From NCBI GenBank assembly GCA_038380795.1, contig CM076267.1, positions 22,453,501-22,517,500 of the forward strand: a stretch of DNA of 64,000 bases, given 5' to 3'. Position 1 is the stretch's first letter, and each line of letters begins with the position of its first letter. Positions 15,401-27,400 of the stretch are shown piece after piece. Under the pieces are notes generated by a model. That model was not told the DNA's origin and did no database searches. It was given only the letters and a program-made list of their open reading frames with translations. The stretch is from Pyrocephalus nanus (lineage: Eukaryota > Chordata > Aves > Passeriformes > Tyrannidae). The position numbers and the translations under genes are program-made.

Positions 15401-18400
15401 CACATTCTCTCCTATGAATATTTGCAAGGATTGCCTCCTTTTCAGCTGGCAAACAAACTAAATTCCTGTGGGAATATCAGTTGCCTATATTGAAAAGCAA
15501 TATAAGTAATGTATTTTAAGCATCTTGTAGAAGCAATTTAGCAACTGAAGTCTTAAGTACTGGCACAATGCAAACTACTTATTTACTATACTACTATGTG
15601 AGTTCGTAAACTGAATTACTTGCTATGACGCCAAACCAAACTACGAAGAGATATTTCTTTATGTTCACATAAGGCCACGAGACTCATTTCAGTCTACCGT
15701 ATAAGATACGCCACGTAAGTACCATGTAAGTACACATAACAAAAGTTTCCTTAAAATAGGAAATAAATAATTTAAGTCAGAGTAATCAAGTATATTCTGA
15801 ACAGATCCATATAAACAATAAAACCACCAAAGTAACTGCTTTGCATGAACACTGCACGAAAGAACTCACTCATTTGACCCTTTGTCAGTAACTATGATCT
15901 TTAACTGTAGTCTGAGTTTCCAATTGCATGCTTGCAGTATTCCAACATATACTGGTAATACATACTTGACAAACCTGGACTTATACAACAATCAACTCCT
16001 AGTTAAGTTTTTGTTGCATGCTAAAGGTTATCAAAACATTAATGGTTTCTATGCCTGGAAGGTTGAAGGCATAAAGTCAAATAGTAATTATTTTAAGTAA
16101 CAGAATTCATATGCTGCCTTTTTTTTTTTTTTCCATTACTAATGTAACTCCAAGACAGCCTTGAACCCATACTAGTTTGTTGGGTTTTGGTCATTTTTTT
16201 TTCCTTCCTAGAAGATTAAAATATGTAACTTTCTAAACTCATGTATGGAATGGCTAAGTCTGTCAAAGTCTAATATTATACTCATCCTACTATTCAGAGT
16301 AGCTGAGCAAACTTCAGCAAGGTTTAATTCTAAAATTAGCAAGGTAATTACTATACTATCTTCACAACTCTGTCCTCAGGCTAAGAATTATCCCGTCTTT
16401 AAGACTGCTGCTCCAGGTAAACTCTCCATTAATTCTCAGTTGTATCAGCTTAATACATGTCCTGTACCCTTGTTTTAATATGCTTAACCCTCTGAACTTG
16501 CTGATCTATACATGTTCAGGCTTAAGGGCTGACAACCTCATTAAGTGAGAACTCTAAGGCCAAAATTCCAGCTAAAGAGTCACAAACACAACCACACAAC
16601 CACGGTATCCCTTATGATCAAGGAGGGGAAAAAAAAAAAGCTGTATCTTGTAGTAGTGCATAAAGTACAGCTAAGCAATTTAATTCCTACCCCCAGTTCA
16701 TAATTCAACATGCTTTAAAGTATTCACTAAGAAAAAAATAGCAGGGAGTCAGTTCTGTGAGAAATAAGTATTACACAAACTTTGAGTCGAAGTACAGGAC
16801 AGACAATACTAATGGTCATTTCCAGATGAAGTGTTTATGTTTGTCAAGTATTTTACCCACAAAAGAATCCATATGACTATATCACCAAAGACAGAACAGA
16901 AACTGAACAGAAATTAATTTCTATTGAGCAATCACTGCACAGCCACTAGGGCATTATATCTATATAACATGAGAAGCTTACACCATTTACAGGTAAGCCC
17001 TACAACAGGCTTATGTCCCTTCAGCACACAAATAATGTCTGTAGGGAGAACACGGACCACATGTTGGCAAAACACAGTACTGTAACATTTTTCAAAAGGA
17101 CAATTGTCTTCAATATAAGATTTCTCCAGCAATTTCTGCAGCTGAGATGCAATAAAGGGAAAATGCACAGCTGTTGTGGCAGGCTCACAGTGCCTAGACA
17201 ACAATTTGCATTATGAATAAACAGGAAATACATAATTTACTTATCCTAGATACTTTGAGGATCACAATGTAAATATCTTAGTAACTAATTCTATTTGCAA
17301 ACCCTGCAGCAAATCAGAATTGAAGAGGGGAAAAAAAATTCCTCTCCCTCCCCATTATTTTACTTGAACATTTTTGTTTTCTTTTTCCAAAAAGTAGGTG
17401 TTGCTATAGTTATTTACAGTCAAAGCTTTAAGGAAATCAATCCAAAACAAAACCAAAACCAAATCTGAGTATTATCAATAATTTTACAGAATACAGTTTT
17501 ATGAGTGTTTTTATCTAAAACACAAATTATATTGTCTCATTACTTGCATCCCCTTCCTGCATCCCCATCCTTCAACATGTTCCATTTCATGTAAGATTAT
17601 CAAATTTTAATGCTTAATTGAATGTCTTAAGTAATGATGTAACTCCTAAGGCTCCTAAATTCTGAGTAAAAAATATCAACATCACCTTGATCCAAGAGGC
17701 TGAATAAGTGCTCTGTTTCTGGCTCCTTGCTAGGAACCAGGCACCCACAAGATCAAGAGACAGTCACCAATTTTTAGTGCCCTTAGACTGAAAAACAGCT
17801 GAGTCATATGTTATTGGACTTCCCAGAATCTGTTTGACTAATCCTATTTAGAAGTTTATCTTTAATGATTAAAAGCCTGAGTTGCATACATACTAATGGC
17901 AACTTATATTTTCAGGTTTAAGTTCTCCACAGTTACACTATAATTTCATTATTATTCGCAAAGTATTTGTGCAGTTTTTTAATTTTTAACTACTGCCTGC
18001 TCTTCTACATTAGGTTATTTTGATTTCTTGCATATGTGAAATACACATTTACGCTGTTTCAACAGTATCAATTCTCAAAGTAAAAAACTCTCCCTTTTCT
18101 AAACCAAGTTTTTCCTGACTAATCTTTTATTCAGTGTCTTTTCTCTAAAGTGCTTCTCACACACAAACATTCAGCATCACTAGTTCTTCTAGGATAAATA
18201 TGAAAATTTTCATGATTACAGAAAACTAAACTTAAACTGAAATGTAGACTTTACACTTAGGATTCCAAAAACTGTTTTGCTCTCCACTGTGCTTTTTCTG
18301 TTCCAAGAATTTTAGCTTCAAAGCTACCAAATGATTATGTTAATTGGAAGCATTAACTAATTTCAGTTAAGCAGTTTTTCATAAAATAAAATTAACAACA

Positions 18401-21400
18401 TAGTTGTCACGCCCATTTATTTCTTTCTCAGAAAATGTAAGCCTGTCCAAACCCTTTTTATCACCACTCCAAACAAAGGACACATCCGTTTAAATATTAG
18501 CAAACCCTCTTTACCAAAAGACAACAACAATTGGGTTACAGGTTATTTTTTTGACATCTACGTTCTAAAAGTGGCAAAAAACAGAGTGGAAGATTGTGAC
18601 ATAATACCAGACTCTTATTTATCTCCCTTTTGGTATCTGTGTTGTGGGTTCCCTATTAATTTAGCTACCAAGGCAAAATCCAGAAGGTATAAGGTAAGCA
18701 CTTTGGGAAACTCATCAACACTAAACCCTCATAATACAACTTCTGGCGTTTTCGGAGGGAAGAAGGGCTGATTTTTTTGGGGGGGGGGGGAGGGGCAAGG
18801 GGAGAGTGTTTGGGTTTTGGTTGTTTGGGAGGGGGGGCTGTGTTTTGGTGGTGGTCGTTTTAAAGTTTTGCCTTACAAGGCAGGAGATGACGCCAACAAC
18901 ATAAGTAAACAGCAAACTTCCTTATGGAATGACTAGGCAGAGAGAAAACAGCTTTGCAATATTACAAACATTGCAAAGGGGGAAAGTCATCCAAGACCTG
19001 GAACCTTTCCCATCCTAAATTTGTCTTACTGAGATTAAGTGTTGGTCGAGTGGATGCAAATATCTGGAGAACAACAGTTTTAGTGGACCATAGCAACCCA
19101 ACTTTAAGTTTTACTTACTATTTTTTTCTTTTGAGATTTTAAATCTTCCAGCGCATCATCTAAAAGAAGGACAACATACATTAGTTTTCAAATATAAATA
19201 AAAAATTTCAGCACACTCTAAACACTGACTTTGCCCTGTAAGACCAGGAAAAATTACGCACTGACCACAACCAATCCTAAATACCAGTAAACTTTGTATA
19301 AAATAACTATTTTATATGAAAATAAATCACTTAAAATTATGAAACTGCTTATAAGTTATAGCCCATTGTTATCACTTTATAGTTATAACTATTAAAAAAT
19401 TTTATGTACCATTTCCTCATTAAGCAAACCAATTCTAGCCAGTGCCCTGCTTTGACCTACATTAAAACTGGTACAACAATGGACCAAATACATTTAATCT
19501 CATGAGTCAAACTACAGAAAAAAGCTTGAGGTCTAAGCATTAATATATCTGAGTACCAGATTTACTGGCTTCAGTATGTCACATAAGCCTCTTAACACAT
19601 ACTAGTTTCAAATGCCAGGTCAACTCTGAGCTTTACAGCTCAGTGTATTTCGCCCTTTCTATACTTTGAGACTACAGCAAACTCCCCAGTTTTGTAAGAA
19701 CAGCTACTTGAAGGTCATTTTACTACTAAATGTTAAGAGACTCTGTTACAACTAATAGGCACAGCACCCAACCTCTCTAAGAGGAAGTGAAAGAAGAAAG
19801 GTTAAATGCATGTGGGATTTTCTTGTAAGTCCATGTTTGCAGCCTGACACTCACGGCAATCTCACTGTAATAAACCATCCCCTAATGGTTTATTAGCATC
19901 ACCATTAGCAGAAGATGCTCTCTCAATAATATAGCTTTCTACTACATCCTTCACAGCAAGAAGAGTTTAACAACAAACTTTACAACCTTTTCCCTCCTAC
20001 TCAGCTCTAGTGAACACTGGCAACTAAATTCCTGTAAAAATATAGCTATTTTTACCCATTTTTTCAGATTTCAAAGCAAGAAAAAGCTTCACAAAACTCC
20101 AAGACACAAAACTAAAACCCATCAAACTAAAAATAAATTTTTTTTGCATCTTTCTTTAGACATAAATATGTCATACCACTTCAGGAACACCATTACTTGA
20201 AAGTAAGGGAACAATTACTTGATCTTTCCAGCATGTCGAGACTCATTTTGATAGAATAAACCTCTTTATTCAATGTGAAAAATATTAAAACTGGGCATGC
20301 ACATATTTGAAAGTTTATGCAATAAATGGGTAACTACAACAACCCATATTAGTTAAGATAAATAGGACATAGAACAAGGCCATACTTAGTACTGGGCTGG
20401 ACCACAGATGGGCAATTCCAGAAAGTGTGCATCTTCAAATTAATAAGGTATCTCCTTCATCAAATTTTACATGTATATTAGAACACAGTCTCTCATGTAG
20501 CCCCACACAGATTAACAGCTTGGAATACACTGCAGTGCAGTGTGGTATCATGAAGCCAAGCAAGAAGCAGATACAGCCAAGTGTTTACTGCCATTTAAGA
20601 AACCAAAACCCGAAACCACTTTTGGTATCGAAGAGCCTTGAACATCTTCAGGCATGGCTCTCCACAAAGCTGTGCAACCAGCTTTAAGTGTGGATGTTTC
20701 TGATCACTCTATTTCCTGTATTCAACAAGAACCCTGCAAAACACCTGCCCCTTCAAATGTGGCCAAAGTGCAATTACTGCAAAGTACTCTCAAGAAACCA
20801 ATACATCTCATCTTAATTAAACCTAAAGAATAAAAGGAATGCATACTAGAGAAGTCAATACCTGCAATATACCTCATTTATTTTCCCCACACTTTAGGAC
20901 AGATCAGCCTAAATCTCCCTTAACAGTTGTTTCCCTGACCTGTCTTAAAAACTGAAATTCCATAATCTCTCTACATCACCTTTCCTGGAGTCCACCTACG
21001 AATTTTCCTCATTCAGAACACGGTTCCTAAATCTGATGTATGCTGGTTATCCAGCATAGAGCTTTATAGTATTAAATAACCATCTCCAGTGACTCAATGT
21101 GTTATATTAACTTATCCCAGAATAAAAGGTTAGCTTTGAGCCACTTAGTTGCCAATTTGCTCTCTCAGCTACACCTTCTCCCACTGTACTGCCATTAACT
21201 CTTGTACTACACATTTCATTTTTCTTTTTCAAATACAGGACTTTTATCTTTGAGGTAAAACACTTCATTTTTATCTGATCTCTGGAAACACACAGCCATA
21301 ATAATCCCTTTTGGCATGTTCTATCATCTACTAAAAACCTTTATATACAGGTTTAACAAAAGCACCAGACTTGCTTGTATACTCAAAACAGCAATAAAGA

Positions 21401-24400
21401 CATTTAAGCAAACTAGAAAAACATACATACTTTTTTTGTAATTCAGCCATGAAATGCAAATATATATTCTCCTTAGAAATGAATCACACAGCACCACAGA
21501 ATAGATTGACAATTTTATTTCCGCATAAAAATGTATGTTTGGTGCTCGCATATCAAACACAAACATTAAGTTTAACAAAAATTCCAAAAGTGATGTTTAA
21601 CTCGTAAGCTGTCACAAATTAAATATATCATGCTGTTCTGCAAGTCATAAAACACAGTGCAACATTGAGGTTTTCCTGTATTATTGCTCACATCACCATG
21701 AGATATTGTTACAGGCTGGACTGCTTTCAAAGAAAGTCTCAAATGAATTCTAACTACTGCAGACAAGTGCCACAGATGCTGTTTTTAAATAGCATGCAGA
21801 TTCATTCTAATGCAAAATTTAACAACTTTTTATATATATTTGAACAAATGCATTACTTTTTGGTTTTGTTACATGACTTCAAATTTCCTTAGCTCTCAAA
21901 AAACAAGAAACATACCTGCTTATATCCTTCCCACTCAAGAAAACAAGCATGCTTTGGAGAGCTTGTGAGAGAAAAGCTATCTTGACAAATAAATTAAAAC
22001 ATCTCCTATAAATCTCTTCTCTTATATATAAGGATAACAGATTAAGACTGTTGGGATACTTGCGAGATGCAAGTATCAAGGGAACTACTACTATTGCTTA
22101 TATTTCCTTTCCCCTCACTCCCACTTTTACACTGTCTTTTATTCCATTACACTTTGACACGTGCAAAGACGAGAGAAAGTTACCACAATTTTACAAGTGA
22201 AGTGAAAGATTAAGCAGTTTCCTTCCTGTTCTTTCATGAACCATGTGGTAGAAAGAAGTGTAGCTAATACTACCCATTCCAGTATCAACTAAAAGACTAC
22301 CTTTGCCTGGAAGCCAAATGATCAAAACCATTTACATTATCATAGCAAGCATCATTCTTATCTAGCTCCATATTAAAAAAAAAAAAAATACTTACTATTC
22401 CTTTCTGTCCGTTTGGAAAAGAAGAAAATGAGCAGTGTTCTTATACACCAGATTCTTTAAAACAGAAAGAAGAATTATATTAGTTAAAATAAATTACAGT
22501 AAGCACTTCTGAAGTCATTTAGCAAACAGAACACTTACCAGACGAGATTTGGCAAATACAAAGAACAGAAATCTTTAGAGAGTATTTATATAAAAAGCTA
22601 AAAATTAAATTAGCATCTTGCCAAGACTTCAACATTGCTCTAAATAAAATGCTCTTTTCTATTAAAATTTAACCAAGTAGTACTAAAGGTAGAAATACTA
22701 AGGCAGCAGTTGCAAGTAACATCATCACTTACTAAAATGTTCAGCTGAAAATTACACAGTCATCACTCCTTATTTGATAGATTTATTATTCATGTTATCC
22801 AGAAAACCAAGCTAATAAGCTATGGCCCAAAATCACAACCTGGGAGATTTGCAGGACGAATTCAATACCAATGAAAACCACAAGATACAGCTATTGTACA
22901 AATACTCTCCCAAGCAGAGTTAACTGACCTGAGTCCTGGTGATTTTACAGAGCTCTGAATCCACTAGTTTTGTAGGGCTTCAGCTGACTTAGCTCAAACA
23001 ACAGAGTAGTTTACTTCAAGATAAAGTCAAACTGATCTATGACCCCATTACATTCAAAAGGTCTCTCTGCAATCATCATGACTTCATTTGCTTATAATTA
23101 AATTGACACTTTTCCTGGTAAGTTATTCAGCCTAAGCCAAGCAGCAAGCCTCATACTTCAAGCCATTCCAGTAATCTTATCCAAAACCCTCCTTATGTCA
23201 AGCATTAAATAATAGAGCCTAAATTAGCAATGTTCTGTTTAAGAAAAAAAACACTTTTGCATCTATATAATGGTTTCCCAGTTCAAAATGCCTTCAAGTA
23301 TTAACATAGCCTGAGTTAGGCAAGTTAGATGAGGCAACTGGGAGGTGAGAGTAACCTATTCAAGGTAAGAGAAACAGAGAAAGAAGTTTAACTATTCCAG
23401 GTTCAAAGATACTCTATAATAACTACTCTGAGAATAGAGATGGGTTTGTCTGCTTACACACTGCAAAATGTGTCTTCATAAAGTATCAGAAGAAATAAAT
23501 GCTTACAGGGTTTGAATTGCCTTAAATACTGTGTTACATAAGAAAAAAGTGTTATTTCTTTTTTAATGCATGTTAAATAATCTTCTGCCAAAAGCTGTAT
23601 TCTAAGTTAATAGATATGGCAGGACTTCATGAAATAAAAAGACATTTCCTCTTTAAGAACTCTGAGATGAAAGTTTAATAGCAGACTGTTTCATATCAAT
23701 TTTACAAAATAAAACCATATTTCTCTGAAAATCAGAACATGCAAGATTAAACAATTCAAATAAAAATCAGTTCAAGGAGAGCATCCTTCTAATATGTTAA
23801 CATATTTCTTCAACTTTTCAGATATTTCAACATACATTTAAAATTAACCAAGTTATATTCCTAGAACTTAACTTCCTCTACCAGCATCAGTAACTTGCTG
23901 AGACCCTGAGGGACTGACCTAAGGCAGAAATAAGTTGGTGACTGACTGCAAGCTGGAAAAGGCAGACATATTCCAGTTTGATTGGGGCTGAAAAATCTCT
24001 AGAGCTATTACTGGGTGGCACCAGGCATTCAGCATGGAGTCACCTCTTGACCGAGCACAAAGACAAGCTGGCAGCTGCTTGCCATTCATATCTGCCAAAA
24101 AAAGCTGAAGGAGAATAGCTTAAAAAAAAAATCTGATAAACAGTTGTAAGTCATAGAGAACAACAGTCTAATTCTAAATGTTAGTAAGCCGATATCTAAG
24201 TTGGAATTTTACAGAGAGCCATCTTGAAAAAAGGTGGAATTCGAAGACAAACTAGAGAATAAAAACCCATTGAGAAAATTCACAGCACAGCACTAGAAGT
24301 CATCTCACCTTCAGTGATAAAAGTTTTCATTTCTACACTAATCCTAACACATCTACGTGAAAGGGAGTTGGTAATACTTCCTCTTCTACGAGCCTTTCCT

Positions 24401-27400
24401 ATTAGCATGAGCAAGCTTCACACATTCACAAAAAAGACTTTTAAATGGTTGTCCTTAAGAACAAAATCAGTTCACGTTACTGCCAAATATTAATTTGAGC
24501 TCTAATTTCTACATTAATCCTTTCCAGTCAAGATACTGCCACCCATGTATCTTCTCCACAGGTTTCCACAACAACAGCATATTAGTACATTTTGCATAAC
24601 ACAGTATGACATCCAAAAAACCATCTTCAAGCCATGGTATGTTATGCTGACCCACACTAATCAAACTTGCAAAGCCTTAAATATTTACATTTGACTTTAC
24701 CTTTAAAATTTAAGGCTAGGGCACTGATAAGTCATGTTTTCATACAAAGATGCTGTATAAATATGGACAGTATTTATGATGTTCATTTCAGCAAATTAGT
24801 AAATGCACTGTGCTCCCTGTAGGGAGCATCCTCAGTAGGATGCTTTCTCCTCCTTGATCTGAGGGAAGGGGAGGCAGTAAAGCAGCTATTTAGTGAGGTG
24901 GGAGCCCATTTTGTTACTTTAGAAAAGTAGTTTTCTTAGAAAACGAAAGCAACTCATCAGGATGAGCAGGTAATCAGCTCAGTGGAACAAAAACGTTAAC
25001 AATATTTTCTCCTGTTCACATCCAATGAAGTCTGGATATTTCATTGTTGAAGTAAATAGTCAATGATTTTCCAGAAAAACAGCTAAGTGCATAAAACTAG
25101 CCTTCAACATACTTAGGTTGATGATCTTTCAAGTCAATTCTGTATTAACACACTTACTTTAATAGGTAGCAGTAAATTTCTCCACTCATTCTTGTATTTT
25201 CCCGTGTTTTACAATGCTACATTTTATATATAGGTGATATACCATAGGTTATTAGGATGTTACTTTCCAACTAGCAGTAAAAATAAAACCCAAGATAATG
25301 CTCTTCTGCTTATACTACATTACCTTGCAGCTGCTCAAATACAGGTCTCTCTCTCTCTAGCCCTAGCATAATTTTGATAGGGCAAGTAACTTTAGATCCT
25401 ATCATCTTTTGATGATAAGACTTAGTTCCAGACCCATGAGAGACATTTCCCACAAACAAAGTGTCTGCCTAACTATTGGGATTTATTTTAGAAGAAAAAA
25501 TTCAGCAAGTTATGACATCTCAAGGATTGTCAAAGTAAACCCAACCTCCTGCTGAGATGTATTTTCCATCTCCTTTTATCAAACAGACAGCAGTTAGAAA
25601 ATAAAAAAAGGCATATTTACTTACATGAATGGAAATGCAAAAAATGGAAGTGTCATTGTCAACCTTGCTGTCCATTCGTCAGGAAGACACCACAAATATA
25701 CAATTAAGCAAGTAACAAGGTAAAGGAGTGAGGAGTAGAGAAGCAGCCCTCCAACCCATAGTTTCTGTAGCCTCTGATTTTTTTCTCTAAATTCTTCTAA
25801 TGTCTGTATTTCCTGTAAATAAACAGGGTTCAACCTTATTAGCAAAATTAGTAGGTGGTTTTACTAAACTGCCTTTAAATGTTTGCTAAAATCAGCCCTA
25901 TCAATTTGATACTTGATTAAAATCAAGCAGCTTTTTGACAAACGACAGTATTTGCCCAAAGATAACTTCCATAGCATAAATACACCACATTATTAAGATT
26001 ATGATATGGGCTACTTGCACTGTATTAGCAATAAGAAAGAAATATTACAAATCAGCACTTTTTCCACAATTGATATGTATTAGTATATTTGGGTGGGACA
26101 ACAGAAAAATGATATCTTATGAATGGCAGTCTTTACAATGGCATCAATCAATGCTAACCATACTCTGCATCTTAAAACTTTCATCAGGCACCTGTGGAAT
26201 TTTAAATGCCTCTAATGCTTTATTACTAACATGGGAAATTGCTGAAACATCTCCATTATTTCATGTGTTTTCCTCTCAGTACTTTCCTCACATTAAGAGT
26301 GAAATCCTGAACATCTGTGTGATGCTTCTGGCATATTAATAAGTGAGTGAGCAACGCTCTGCTGTGTTAACCATTCTGACTGTATTTCAAGTGACAACAG
26401 GAGTGCTCACACTTTCATCATAAGGAAAACAAAAAATATCAGCAGCATACTTCAAAACAGTTAATTTCCCCATAGAGTACAGACATCTGTCACAAATGCT
26501 GGTGAAAAATCACAATTGATTACTGAACCATCTATTCAGTTATTCTGCCCCTGACCTTACTTACTACTATCGCAGTTACAACTTTTACACATAAAACTAT
26601 ACATTGAAGCTTTTCTAATCAACCAGATGAATGGAACTTAGTATTAGTGACATTTTCCATTACATGGGACTTTAACCACTAGTGATAAATAATTGTGTAA
26701 TCAAGGCAGCTTCACATTCATTCCTATTTCAAGCTCTCTAAATAAATAGTTGAGCTGTTGCTTCTCACTATCTATTACAGAGTATGGGTATTTTTTAAAT
26801 GACTAATAGTAAGGGGGAAAAAGATAGCAATTCCTCTGAAACTCAGAATCTCTAGTACTGGAATAATTACCAAATTAATTTAAAATTTCATTACAGTGTT
26901 TTACCTAATGTGAAAGAAATACACAGCCAGCAAAAAGGATGTGTATTAAAAAAAAAAAAAACAACCAAACACACAGAAAGCAAACACATACCTTATCTAT
27001 TTTTTCTAACACTTCTACAGTGGACGGCTTTGCCTGCTTACAAGAGAAAGAACAAAGATATTAATCTCACTTTTTTTAAAAGTCAGTTTTTTGAGGATTA
27101 CTGTCCATTAACAGTTTGCTAACAAAAAGACATATTCATAACAGATTAATAAATTATCTGTTTCACATAAAGGTAATAAGTTCTCCGACTTTGTGATAAA
27201 CAGAAGGGATTATAATCAATCACTATTTTACAGCTGGTATTACTCTTAACTGAAGGCTCCTCTCCTACATCACAAAGGATGAAAACCTATAATGCACATA
27301 CAGCAATAACTAATGTGTGGGTGGGAAACAAAACAAGAACAGAATTGATGAGTGGAGGAAATAGGCAAAGCAAAGCAAATATATAGAGGAAGCCCTGATC

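Noticed and set aside
26001..26339. 112-codon plus-strand open frame between LNPK exons 3 and 4
   Set aside because: It is antisense to an LNPK intron. The composition is unremarkable and no domain is recognised.
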